Shown one piece after another: positions 1 to 7,588 of a DNA stretch of 20,897 nt. The stretch spans positions 1-20,897 of the forward strand of contig CAMVDI010000009.1 of assembly GCA_947166205.1 (NCBI GenBank), in the 5' to 3' direction. How positions within the stretch are numbered: position 1 is the first letter of the stretch; the number at the start of each line of letters is the position of its first letter. Made by a program: the position numbers and the translations under genes. The DNA comes from an uncultured Clostridia bacterium. Lineage in GTDB: Bacteria > Bacillota_A > Clostridia > Christensenellales > Aristaeellaceae. The notes beneath the pieces were generated by a model. It searched no databases. It had not been told where the DNA came from and saw only the letters and a list, made by a program, of their open reading frames with translations.

Positions 1-974
1 AGGGCTTCCTTCACAGCGGCGTCTTCCATGATATCCATGGCGGTGTTGATCTGGGCGCCGTCGGTGATGGTGTCGTAGAAGTTGAAGCCGCCGGTCTTGA
101 TGGCGTCAGCCCAGGTCGCGTCTTCCGCGCGCAGGACGACGATCTTCTTGATGGAGGGCTTCTGGCCTTCGAAGTTGCCGGCGTAGTTCTCGTTGATCAC
201 GAGGGTCGCCTGCTTGGAGGACAGATCGTATTCAATCAGGTTGTAGGGGCCGGCGGAAACCCGGTCCTCACCCGCGTGGAAGCGGCTGAAATCCAGAGCC
301 TTCTGCACGCTCTCCACCGTGTAGTCGCCGGTGAAGTAGGCGCCTTCGCCGTCATCCGCCACGTCGATGCCTTCGCCCAGCCAGTACTTCAGGCTGAAGG
401 CCTGCACGCCGGCATAGGCAAGATCGTAGAAGTAGGGGATCTTGTCGGCGACGATGGTCACGCTCATGGTGTAGTCGTCCAGAATGCGGACGCCGGAAAT
501 CGCGGTGGCTTTTCCGTCGTAGTAATCCTGGCCGCCCACATAGGTCAGATAGCCGGTCAGCTTGGCGCCGACGTCTGTCATCAGCTTGGAGCTGGAGAAG
601 ACCACGGGCCACGCAAAGTCCTTGATGGTGATGGCTTCGCCGTTGTTGTAGACCAGGCCCTGCTTCACCTTGATGGTGAAGGTCTTGGTGCCGTCATCGT
701 TCATCACGCTGTCGATGCTCTCGCAGACAGTGGGGTTGATGACATAGGCGCCGCCCTGATCGGTGACCACAGTGTTGTAGTCATTGCTCAGATCGCGGAG
801 CATCTTGTCCGTCGCGTTATTGGTGTACCAGGCACCGGGAGCGAAGTCGCCGCCGATTTCCGTGGAAGCGCCGTAGACAATCGTGCCCTTTTCCTGGGCC
901 GTGTCCTCAGCCACCGCAGCGGTCATGGTCAGAACCATCATCGCAGCCAGAAGAACCGCAAGGAACTTCTTCAT
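1..974 (-). CDS. Extracellular solute-binding protein, family 5 (partial, N-terminal 324 residues)
   Basis: This is the substrate-capturing part of a peptide/nickel-type ABC importer (SBP_bac_5 family), exported across the membrane. The protein starts MKKFLAVLLAAMMVLTMTAA, a typical signal peptide with a Lys-rich head, a hydrophobic core and a likely cleavage near residue 22 (AVAED). No lipobox cysteine is seen, so anchoring is unclear. The mature part has family 5 hallmarks: an opening segment YGASTEIGGDFAPGAWYTN, then TFTIKVKQGLVYNNGEAIT, the usual beta-strand plus 'W.NGEP.T..D' region. The start is supported by AAAGGAGG nine bases before ATG. The gene runs off the left edge, so the C-terminal half and any permease or ATPase genes are outside. 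Substrate cannot be told; family 5 proteins bind peptides, nickel, or in some anaerobes oligosaccharides, which would suit the neighbouring glycosidase. Confidence 0.9.
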   Translation of the reverse strand, partial: MKKFLAVLLAAMMVLTMTAAVAEDTAQEKGTIVYGASTEIGGDFAPGAWYTNNATDKMLRDLSNDYNTVVTDQGGAYVINPTVCESIDSVMNDDGTKTFTIKVKQGLVYNNGEAITIKDFAWPVVFSSSKLMTDVGAKLTGYLTYVGGQDYYDGKATAISGVRILDDYTMSVTIVADKIPYFYDLAYAGVQAFSLKYWLGEGIDVADDGEGAYFTGDYTVESVQKALDFSRFHAGEDRVSAGPYNLIEYDLSSKQATLVINENYAGNFEGQKPSIKKIVVLRAEDATWADAIKTGGFNFYDTITDGAQINTAMDIMEDAAVKEA

Positions 975-1009
975 AGGGGATCCTCCTTTAATGATTTTTT
1001 CTGCCGTGT

Positions 1010-1031
1010 CGGGATAAGCAGGCTCATCCCG
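1010..1031 (-). promoter_or_regulatory. Stem-loop in the leader of the family 5 binding-protein gene
   Basis: The two arms cgggat (1010-1015) and atcccg (1026-1031) are perfectly complementary and enclose ten bases. The hairpin would lie in the 5' untranslated RNA, about 35 bases before the start codon. It has no U-run, so it is not an obvious terminator. It may affect mRNA stability; the function is unknown. Confidence 0.35.
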
Positions 1032-1046
1032 CCGACCAGTTTCGAT

Positions 1047-1078
1047 ATTTTACCACAGATATGGGCTTCGTTATCTGT
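1047..1078 (-). promoter_or_regulatory. Promoter -10 element with overlapping inverted-repeat operator
   Basis: Read on the minus strand, TGGTAAAAT (-10 hexamer TAAAAT at 1047-1052) fits an extended -10 box; the -35 is poor. Directly upstream lies a perfect inverted repeat, ACAGATA, ten bases, TATCTGT (1055-1078), covering the -35 to -13 region. This position is where a repressor would block RNA polymerase. The site is AT-rich inside GC-rich DNA. It most likely controls the binding-protein gene that starts at 974. The regulator is not in this window. Confidence 0.5.
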
Positions 1079-1084
1079 TTTTCG

Positions 1085-1124
1085 AAAAAAAACATCAAAA
1101 ATACAATCCTGGCGTTTCCGCGCC
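1085..1124 (-). terminator. Possible weak terminator after the GH2 gene
   Basis: Ten bases after the GH2 stop codon the minus-strand RNA can form a short GGCG/CGCC stem (1111-1124) followed within 20 bases by T-rich tracts, including an eight-T run. The stem is only four base pairs, so the call is weak. Confidence 0.25.
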
Positions 1125-1134
1125 CCCGTCCGCC

Positions 1135-3801
1135 TCACCGGCAGGAAGCGGGGGCCTCCGGGCGGAAGAGCCCTTCCACCCATTCCGGGCTCAGCTCCTG
1201 CTCCGGGCGGAAATCCGCGGAATCCAGATACGCGTATATGGCCGCCAGCAGCCCCCGGGCCTCCGGGAACCGGGTCAGGCTGTGGAGCCCCATGGAGGAA
1301 AACATCAGCCGGCCGCCCCCGCACCGGGCCTCAAAGAGCATCTCCTCCACGATGGAGGCGATCCGCTCCGGCAGCAGCACTGCCCGCTGCCCGGCCATGG
1401 GCCACCACTGCCAGGAGGCGTGGCTTTCCGTGGGGAAGCGGCGGAACAGCGGATGATCCCGGTCGATCCGCAGGCCCATGCAGCCGCTCTGATAGGGAAA
1501 AGTGCATACGGACCAGAAATCGGGGCTGAACTGGCCCCGCAGGGACCGGGGAAGGGCCTCCTCCGTGCTGTCCGGCGCCAGGAAGACCGTGCCCCCGGCC
1601 CGCAGAACGGCCTTCGCCTCTTCGTCCAGCCTCCGGCACTCGTGGACCGGGGCCGGGCGGACCGGCTCTTCCGGGGGATAGGCCCAGATGGGATACTCGT
1701 TCCGGCAGCCCTCCAGCTCCACCGTCAGCGTCAGCGCCGACGGCCCGGCGGTTCCGTCCAGCGCCGCGCGGATCACGCCCGCCGCCGTCAGCCCCCCCGC
1801 GGGGGCCTCCACACCGGGAATCGCGCCCCGGGCCAGAAAATCCTTTCCGGCCAGGGTCCATTTCAGATCCCCCGCCAGAGGGCTCTTTCCGTAATTCGCG
1901 ATCTTCACCTCCGCCTCCAGGGTCTCCCCCCCGCGGAAGGTGTACCGGGGCAGCAGCACCAGGGGCAGCGTGTCCCGGAAAAAGGCGGCGAACCTCTCCG
2001 GCCGGGCAAAGGCGAAGGGTTTGGGTTCCAGATGGGAATTCATCATCCCCACCAGGGCCGTTCCCTGCCCGGGGAAATCCTGCAGCCCCAGCAGGGAGAT
2101 GCCGCTGAAGCCTTCCGTCCGCAGCGCCGCTTCCACCTCCGCCCGGTAGCACAGAAGGCTGCTCTCCCCGGTGGTCTCCACCAGGGCCGGCCAGTCGGCC
2201 TCCAGCCCCTGGGCCTCCACCTTCCGGCGCACCTGGATCAGGTTGTCCGGGCGGGTGACGCCCCGGAAGCGGTCGATCTCGCCGAAGTCCGGCAGCACCT
2301 CGTACTGCCCCACCTCAAAGGAGAACATGGGCTGGCCGCTCATCTCCCGGACCGCCCGGGCAGCCTCCCGGTAATCACGGCGGGCGCCGGGGGCCTCCCG
2401 GTTCAGCCAGCCGGTCATGCCGTCGAAGGCGGCCCGCATTTCCAGGTTCCCGCACCGCTGGGACGTATAGAAATCGCTCTCCGGGTCCGGGCCCTGCTGG
2501 CCGTAGAAGGGATTCGACCCGTTGGCCAGAAGCCGGGTATCGTCCCGCTGCCGGGCCTCCCGCAGCAGCCGGTTCATGTACGCCCGGCCTTCCCCCTTCG
2601 CCTGCAGCTCGTTGCCGAAAGTCAGCATCACAAAGGACGGATGGTTGGCCAGCATCCGCTGGATCTCCCGGAGCTCCGCCCCGTAATAGGCCCGGGCTTC
2701 CTCCGTGCCGAAGGCGTTCTCCGGATCCCAGTGGGACAGCTCCGGCTGCATCAGCATGCCCATCTCATCCGCCGCCGCGAAGGCCGCCTCCGGCGGGCAG
2801 TGGCTGTGGAACCGCATGCAGTTGACCCCATAAGCCCGGTATTTGCCCAGAATCTCCTTCCAGGCCTCCTTCTCCATGGGGATATATCCCGTCTCCGGAA
2901 ACACGGCGCAGTTGGCCTCGCTGCGCAGAAAAACGGGCCGCCCGTTCAGCAGAAGGCGGCCGTCTTCCGCCCGGAAGTCCCGGATGCCGAAGACCGCCTC
3001 CCGCTCGTCCAGCCCGGGGCCGGACACGGTCAGGGAATGCAGGTTCCCCTCCTCCAGATCCCATCGGGCCGCGTCCTCCGCGGTTTCCCCCTCCGCCCGC
3101 AGCTCCGTCCTGCCGGCGGGGATCCGGGCCGGAATCAGCACCGGTTCCTTCAGCGCGGGGCTTTCCGCCCGCAGCGTCCCCTCCCAGGGCCGGTCCGCGT
3201 CCATCTCCACCCGGATCTCCAGCTTTCCGCCCCGGGGATAAACCCGGACCCGGTCCACAAAAACCGGCTCCTCCGCCCGCAGGCGCAGATAGCCCAGCAG
3301 CCCGTTCCAGTTGGTCTGGGTCTCGTCCGAGGCGGCGGAGGAATAGACGATGGCGTCCCGGGGCCAGCCGGGATAGCTGTTGTCGCACAGAAAAAGAAAG
3401 GTGTCCCGCCCGGAGGTCATCCCGGTGATCTCAAAGACCGCCGGCGTGGACACGGTTCCGGGCCGGGAGGCGGGCGCCTCCCGGCCGTTGACCCGCAGAC
3501 GCAGCTGCCGGGCCCGCTCCGCCTCCGCAAAAATCCGCTTTCCCGCGGGGATTTCCCATTCCAGGGTTCTTTCAAACTCCGCGGGGCCCTCAAAGGTGTT
3601 CTTCCGGGTCAGCCGGGTCACGATGGGATCCCCTTCCCGCCAGAAGCCGATCCGCCGGACCTCCTCCACCTTCCACTGGCGCAGCGGGTTTTCCGGAAAC
3701 CCGACGCCGTTTTCGTCCAGCGTTCCCGGCAGCCGGACTTCCGCCTGAACCGTTCCGGCCCGGGCGGTCCAGATGCCGCCGAGGGGGATGATCTTCCTCA
3801 T
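1135..3801 (-). CDS. Glycoside hydrolase family 2 protein (888 aa)
   Basis: A retaining beta-glycosidase of family GH2, the group holding beta-galactosidases, beta-mannosidases and beta-glucuronidases. Residues 1-175 look like the N-terminal sugar-binding jelly roll (QTNWNGLLGYLRL near 161-173), 180-275 the Ig-like domain, and 285-600 the TIM barrel. The barrel carries FGNEL with the predicted acid/base Glu398 and FSFEVGQY with the predicted nucleophile Glu496, a spacing usual for GH2. The last 290 residues form a C-terminal extension. There is no signal peptide, so it should act in the cytoplasm on imported oligosaccharides. The start has a GGAGG site upstream and lies 18 bases after the phosphofructokinase stop, suggesting one transcript. 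I do not see the Asn-x-Lys motif typical of beta-glucuronidases, so the substrate is open, although uxaC upstream hints at uronides. Confidence 0.88.
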   Translation of the reverse strand: MRKIIPLGGIWTARAGTVQAEVRLPGTLDENGVGFPENPLRQWKVEEVRRIGFWREGDPIVTRLTRKNTFEGPAEFERTLEWEIPAGKRIFAEAERARQLRLRVNGREAPASRPGTVSTPAVFEITGMTSGRDTFLFLCDNSYPGWPRDAIVYSSAASDETQTNWNGLLGYLRLRAEEPVFVDRVRVYPRGGKLEIRVEMDADRPWEGTLRAESPALKEPVLIPARIPAGRTELRAEGETAEDAARWDLEEGNLHSLTVSGPGLDEREAVFGIRDFRAEDGRLLLNGRPVFLRSEANCAVFPETGYIPMEKEAWKEILGKYRAYGVNCMRFHSHCPPEAAFAAADEMGMLMQPELSHWDPENAFGTEEARAYYGAELREIQRMLANHPSFVMLTFGNELQAKGEGRAYMNRLLREARQRDDTRLLANGSNPFYGQQGPDPESDFYTSQRCGNLEMRAAFDGMTGWLNREAPGARRDYREAARAVREMSGQPMFSFEVGQYEVLPDFGEIDRFRGVTRPDNLIQVRRKVEAQGLEADWPALVETTGESSLLCYRAEVEAALRTEGFSGISLLGLQDFPGQGTALVGMMNSHLEPKPFAFARPERFAAFFRDTLPLVLLPRYTFRGGETLEAEVKIANYGKSPLAGDLKWTLAGKDFLARGAIPGVEAPAGGLTAAGVIRAALDGTAGPSALTLTVELEGCRNEYPIWAYPPEEPVRPAPVHECRRLDEEAKAVLRAGGTVFLAPDSTEEALPRSLRGQFSPDFWSVCTFPYQSGCMGLRIDRDHPLFRRFPTESHASWQWWPMAGQRAVLLPERIASIVEEMLFEARCGGGRLMFSSMGLHSLTRFPEARGLLAAIYAYLDSADFRPEQELSPEWVEGLFRPEAPASCR

Positions 3802-3819
3802 GAACCCTGCCTCCTGCTT

Positions 3820-5032
3820 TTATGCTTCCACAATGTGCTGGGTCAGCCCGTTGATGTAGATCGGCGTCAGTTCCGCCTGGATCAGGGGCCGCGCGTAGGC
3901 CAGGAAGGGCTGGAGCATATCGGTTCTGTCCTCATTGATCCAGTCCAGGGGTACCTTCTTTTCAAAGTTGGCCACATCGCTGATGTTCACCAGCTCCGTC
4001 ACGCACTGGTAGGGATCGTCGGAAACCCGCCGCAGCGCCACCATCTTCGCCGTCTCCCCCTCAAAGGCCGCCTTGGCCGCTGCGCCGCCCACCTGGAAGG
4101 CTTCCGTAATATCCGTCCGGCTGGCCGGCGCAGCGCTGCAGGATGGACAGCTCCACCGCCCGGGTCTTGGTGGGAAGGTTTTTGGCCACCAGGTTGGAAA
4201 GGTACCGGGCGGTTCCGGTCAGATTGATATGCCCGAAGGCGTCAACCCGGCGCTGGTCGTCGCTGAGCTCGCAGACAAAGCGCCCGTCCGGCAGCCTCAC
4301 GCCTTCGGAAACGGCGATGACGACGCTTTCCCGGCTCTTCTGCATCCGCTCCACCTTGGCCAGGAAGCGGTCCGTATGGAAGGGCAGCTCCGGCAGGCAG
4401 ATCAGATCCACGCCTTCGCAGTCCTCCCCCCTGGCCAGGGCGGCGGCGGCGGTCAGCCAGCCCGCGTTCCGGCCCATCACTTCCACGATGGTCACATAGT
4501 TCGTTCCGTAAACCGTGGCGTCCCGGATGATCTCCTTCATCACCACGCCGATATACTTGGCCGCGGATCCGTATCCGGGCGTATGGTCCGTCAGCATCAG
4601 GTCGTTGTCGATGGTCTTGGGCACGCCCATGAACCGGATCGGGCTTCCGACCTGCTGCCCGTAGCGGGCCAGCTTGTTGATGGTATCCATGGAATCGTTT
4701 CCGCCGATGTAGAAGAACCACTGGATGTCCAGCTTCTTCAGGATGGCGAAGAGCTTTTCATAGGTGGCCTCATCCTCCTCCGGCTCCTTCAGCTTGAACC
4801 GGCAGGACCCCAGGAAGGAGGAGGGCGTGCGCTTCAGCAGCTCGATATCCAGGAAGGAGGCCAGCCGCTCCGTCAGGTCGCAGACCTTCTCCTCCAGCAG
4901 GCCCTGAATCCCGTGAAGCATTCCGTAAACCTTTTCCGCGCCGCGGTTCCGGCAGGCCTGAAAGACACCGGCCAGGCTGGCGTTGATGACGGAGGTGGGG
5001 CCTCCGCTCTGTCCCACAATCGCGTTTGCCAT
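3820..5032 (-). pseudogene. pfp: Pyrophosphate-type 6-phosphofructokinase, frameshifted
   Basis: The enzyme phosphorylates fructose 6-phosphate in glycolysis, here probably with pyrophosphate. Residues 1-302 are read from 5032 to about 4125: GQSGGPTSVINASL at the nucleotide site, GGNDS at 110-114 and PKTIDND at 138-144 (catalytic Asp142), MGRNAGW at 186-192. A Gly-Gly-x-Asp-Ser site together with PKTIDND is typical of PPi users rather than ATP users (GGDGS, PGTIDND). After LQRCA (ending near 4127) the frame is lost; homology resumes one frame over with ASRTDITEAFQVGGAAAKAA and runs to the TAA at 3820, with a normal family C-terminus. Joining the pieces gives about 403 residues against roughly 406 expected. 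A fit is an eight-base deletion. It may be a true pseudogene or an assembly error. The start follows AAGGGAG. Confidence 0.85.
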
Positions 5033-5095
5033 GTTTCAGATCTCCCTTCTTCCTGGTCCTGGTCTTCCTGGTGTTCAGATCGCGCCGGGAGGCGC

Positions 5096-5112
5096 AAGGG
5101 CCTTCGGCCCTT
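5096..5112. other. Perfect hairpin in the uxaC-pfp intergenic gap
   Basis: The 206 bases between uxaC and pfp hold a perfect seven-base-pair hairpin, AAGGGCC/GGCCCTT around a three-base loop. There is no U-run on either strand. An eleven-base part of it, agggccttcgg, recurs at 12428-12438 in the hydrogenase leader. I see no clear promoter in the gap, so pfp may depend on readthrough from uxaC. Confidence 0.35.
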
Positions 5113-5196
5113 CCCGGCCTCATCCGGCGGCGCGGGCGGCGGCCTTCTCAGGTCCGTCCCCGGGGATCCGGGTCCCGCCCCTTCCCCCGCGCCGAC

Positions 5197-5230
5197 GAGA
5201 AAAGCGCCCAGGAACCCCTGGACGCTTCTC
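5197..5230 (-). terminator. Probable terminator downstream of uxaC
   Basis: Eight bases after the uxaC stop codon, the minus-strand RNA can fold a long stem, GAGAAGCG.CCAGG pairing with CCUGG.CGCUUUUCUC, with a single mismatch and a small loop. The 3' arm ends in UUUUCUC rather than a clean U-run, so termination may be partial, which would allow transcription into pfp. Confidence 0.5.
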
Positions 5231-5238
5231 TCACGCCG

Positions 5239-6654
5239 TCAGCATTCTTTTTTCGCAAAGTTGAAGTATCTCCGGGCGTTTCCGTAGCAGATATCCCCCA
5301 CAATGCCCTTCAGGGTTTCCAGGTCCTCCGGATAGAAGCCTTCCTCCACCCATTCGCCGAAGAGGCGGCAGACGATCCGGCGGAAATACTCATGCCGGGG
5401 ATAGCTCAGGAAGGAGCGGCTGTCCGTCAGCATGCCCACAAAGCCGGCCAGGTAGCCCCGGGCCGCCAGGGAGCGCAGCTGATCCATCATGCCGTCAAAG
5501 TGATCGTCGAACCACCAGGCAGAGCCGTGCTGGATCTTTCCCACGGCCTCGTCGTTCTGGAAGCAGCCCAGGATCGTATCGATGGCGGCGTTGTCGTTGG
5601 TGTTCAGGGAGTACAGAATGGTCTTCGGCAGAACCCCCCGGTCCTCCAGTAAGCCCAGGAAGGCCGCGGTCTGGGCGGAAGGCGCGGAATTGTCCACGCA
5701 GTCGAACCCGGTATCCGGCCCCAGCGCCCGGAACATGGGCGGGTTATTGTCCCGGCGGCATCCGTAATGCAGCTGCATCACCCATCCCCGGGCATGGTAT
5801 TCCTCCGCCATGGCGGCCATGAAGGCGAACTTGAAGGCCGCCTCCTCCGCCGCGGAGGGGAGCTTTCCGGCCAGGCGGGCGGCGAAAATGCCCTCCACCT
5901 CTTCCCCGGAGGCCGGCGCGTACATCACGTAGTTCAGCGCGTGGTCGCTGAGGGTGCAGTGATGGGCGGCAAAGAAATCCAGCCGCGCGTGCAGCGCCTT
6001 CTTCAGCGCCGCGAAGGAATCCACCTTCACGCCGGAGACGGCGGACAGCTGATCCAGATAATCCGGCCAGGTTTCCTTTTCCAGGTTCATGGCCTTGTCC
6101 GGGCGCCAGGCGGGCAGCACCGTCACGGAGAAGGTCTTGTCCGCATCCAGCTTCTCGTGATACTCCAGGGAGTCCACCGGGTCGTCCGTGGTGCAGATGG
6201 TATCCACGTTGCTCCTCAGGATCAGCCCGCGGCTGGAGAACCCGTCCTCCTGCAGCCTGGCGTTGGCCAGGTTCCAGACCTCCTCCGCCGTCTCCGCGTT
6301 CAGGATCCCCTCATAGCCGAAGAAGCGGCGCAGCTCCAGATGGCTCCAGTGATGCAGGGGATTGCCGATGGCCTTCCCGAGCACCTCCGCGTATTTCAGG
6401 AACTTGTCATGATCGCTGGCGTCCCCGGTGATGTACTTCTCCGGAACGCCGGCGGAACGCATCAGGCGCCACTTGTAGTGGTCCCCGCCCAGCCAGACCT
6501 GGGTGATGTTGTCGTAACGGATGTCCTCCCAGATTTCCCGGGGGCTCAGATGGCAGTGATAATCAATGATCGGGCAGGCCTCCGCCGCCTCGTGGAACAG
6601 CGTCTTCGCGGCCGGGGTGTTCAGCAGAAAATCCTGATCGAGAAATGCTTTCAT
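5239..6654 (-). CDS. uxaC: Glucuronate isomerase (471 aa)
   Basis: UxaC converts D-glucuronate to D-fructuronate and D-galacturonate to D-tagaturonate, the first cytoplasmic step in uronate breakdown. It belongs to the amidohydrolase superfamily. The sequence opens MKAFLDQDFLLNT and has the metal-binding HCH of YHCHLSP (His33, His35), WLGGDHYKWRLMR, AIGNPLHHWSHLELRRFFG, the barrel segment MQLHYG (His296) and, near the C-terminus, TDSRSFLSYPRHEYFRRI. Length equals that of known family members. AGGAGC lies eight bases before the ATG. The gene has its own promoter (6708-6737) and is followed by a probable leaky terminator. The other enzymes of the pathway (uxuA/uxuB or uxaA/uxaB, kdgK, kdgA) are not in the window. 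Confidence 0.97.
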   Translation of the reverse strand: MKAFLDQDFLLNTPAAKTLFHEAAEACPIIDYHCHLSPREIWEDIRYDNITQVWLGGDHYKWRLMRSAGVPEKYITGDASDHDKFLKYAEVLGKAIGNPLHHWSHLELRRFFGYEGILNAETAEEVWNLANARLQEDGFSSRGLILRSNVDTICTTDDPVDSLEYHEKLDADKTFSVTVLPAWRPDKAMNLEKETWPDYLDQLSAVSGVKVDSFAALKKALHARLDFFAAHHCTLSDHALNYVMYAPASGEEVEGIFAARLAGKLPSAAEEAAFKFAFMAAMAEEYHARGWVMQLHYGCRRDNNPPMFRALGPDTGFDCVDNSAPSAQTAAFLGLLEDRGVLPKTILYSLNTNDNAAIDTILGCFQNDEAVGKIQHGSAWWFDDHFDGMMDQLRSLAARGYLAGFVGMLTDSRSFLSYPRHEYFRRIVCRLFGEWVEEGFYPEDLETLKGIVGDICYGNARRYFNFAKKEC

Positions 6655-6685
6655 CTTCAGTGCTCCTTTTTTGATCCGTCCCTGT

Positions 6686-6737
6686 GGAATTTGTTTCCGT
6701 CAGAAAGAAGATACCATCCCGGGGCCTTCTGTGTCAA
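6686..6737 (-). promoter_or_regulatory. uxaC promoter with nearby imperfect palindrome
   Basis: On the minus strand TTGACA (6732-6737) is followed after 18 bases by TATCTT (6708-6713), a good sigma-A-type promoter with a perfect -35. Just downstream of the expected start lies GGAAACAAATTCC (6686-6698), a partial inverted repeat that could be an operator for a uronate-responsive repressor. The operator is a guess; the promoter is well supported. Confidence 0.6.
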
Positions 6738-6750
6738 GGATTTTGGCCCC
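6721..6750. repeat. Inverted repeat GGGGCC/GGCCCC flanking the uxaC -35 box
   Basis: Arms at 6721-6726 and 6745-6750 are perfectly complementary with an 18-base loop that contains the TTGACA of the uxaC promoter. It also begins five bases after the stop codon of the upstream membrane-protein gene (6755), so it could instead be the end-of-operon hairpin. It lacks a U-run. Confidence 0.4.
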
Positions 6751-6754
6751 TTCC

Positions 6755-7561
6755 TCACTTCATGCTCTCCGCGCAGGCGGAAAGCAGGAGGCTGCGCAGG
6801 GGCAGCAGCGGAAGGGTCAGCACCGCCCCGGCGGCCAGCATCATCAGCGTCCCCTTCGTATCCGGCAGCTTCGCGGTCTTCCGGACGATATCCGTCACGT
6901 TCCGCAGCACCGGCAGATACCGGAAGACCACCAGCACCGCCGCCGCCAGCATCGGCAGCACGCAGACCAGGCCGATCAGCCAGCAGAGGATCACCTTTCC
7001 GTGGCGCAGCCTGCAGCCGCCCCGGGCGAAGGCGTGCCGGGCACAGCTGTGGAACGCGCATCCCGCCGTGAAAACCAGCAGGGATCCCGCCAGAATCCAG
7101 CCCAGGATGCGGATGCCGTTCATCATGTCGCCGCCGCCCAGGCTGATCACCATTCTCAGCACGGTCAGGCTGTCCGTGGTCCCGGAAAAGTGGATCCGGA
7201 ACTCCGCCCCGCAGAAGATCAGCGGGATGCCCCACAGAAGCAGGAAGCCAAAGCGCTTCAGGCCGCAGACCAGCTTCGCCCCGTACCTTTCCCCGGACAC
7301 CAGGGCGACGCTGCCCAGCTTTCCGCCCTCCAGGGCGCCGGCCATCACCTCCGCCGCGTTCATCCGGGCGGGGATCAGGATCAGGAACCAGAGCGGAACG
7401 GAAATCCAGGCCAGCGGGGCCAGCTTCCCCTTCGACAGAAACAGGAGCGGGGTCAGGCAGAACAGGGTCAGGCAGGCCTCGATTACCAGGAACTTCAGCG
7501 TCTCCCCGAAGGACGCGGTATAGGCCTTCCAGGCTTTCCGGATCATATCGGACAGCTTCAT
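6755..7561 (-). CDS. Uncharacterised multi-pass membrane protein (268 aa)
   Basis: I do not recognise this protein. It opens with a short amphipathic stretch MKLSDMIRKAWKAYTASFGE, the kind of start seen in small Firmicute membrane proteins of the DUF975 type, and has about six hydrophobic segments: roughly residues 24-44, 48-66, 102-118, 150-170, 190-214 and 237-258. It is rich in cysteines (Cys30, 35, 99, 117, 168, 173, 183, 193, 200, 262), several in or next to membrane segments. No catalytic motif is visible. AAGGAGG stands eleven bases before the ATG, and the gene follows the MATE transporter by 27 bases, so it is probably the last gene of the hydrogenase operon. A role as a transporter partner or membrane-stress protein is possible but unproven. 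Confidence 0.75.
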   Translation of the reverse strand: MKLSDMIRKAWKAYTASFGETLKFLVIEACLTLFCLTPLLFLSKGKLAPLAWISVPLWFLILIPARMNAAEVMAGALEGGKLGSVALVSGERYGAKLVCGLKRFGFLLLWGIPLIFCGAEFRIHFSGTTDSLTVLRMVISLGGGDMMNGIRILGWILAGSLLVFTAGCAFHSCARHAFARGGCRLRHGKVILCWLIGLVCVLPMLAAAVLVVFRYLPVLRNVTDIVRKTAKLPDTKGTLMMLAAGAVLTLPLLPLRSLLLSACAESMK

Positions 7562-7588
7562 GCTTGCTTTTTCCTCCTTAAAGCGCTT

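Noticed and set aside
276..1529. A 417-codon plus-strand frame
   Set aside because: It runs antisense through the binding-protein gene and its promoter into GH2; composition is typical of a shadow frame.
1282..4227. A 981-codon open frame on the plus strand
   Set aside because: It is antisense to the GH2 gene and pfp; the product is Pro/Gly/Gln/Arg-rich with no motif. Long antisense frames are expected from GC-rich third codon positions.
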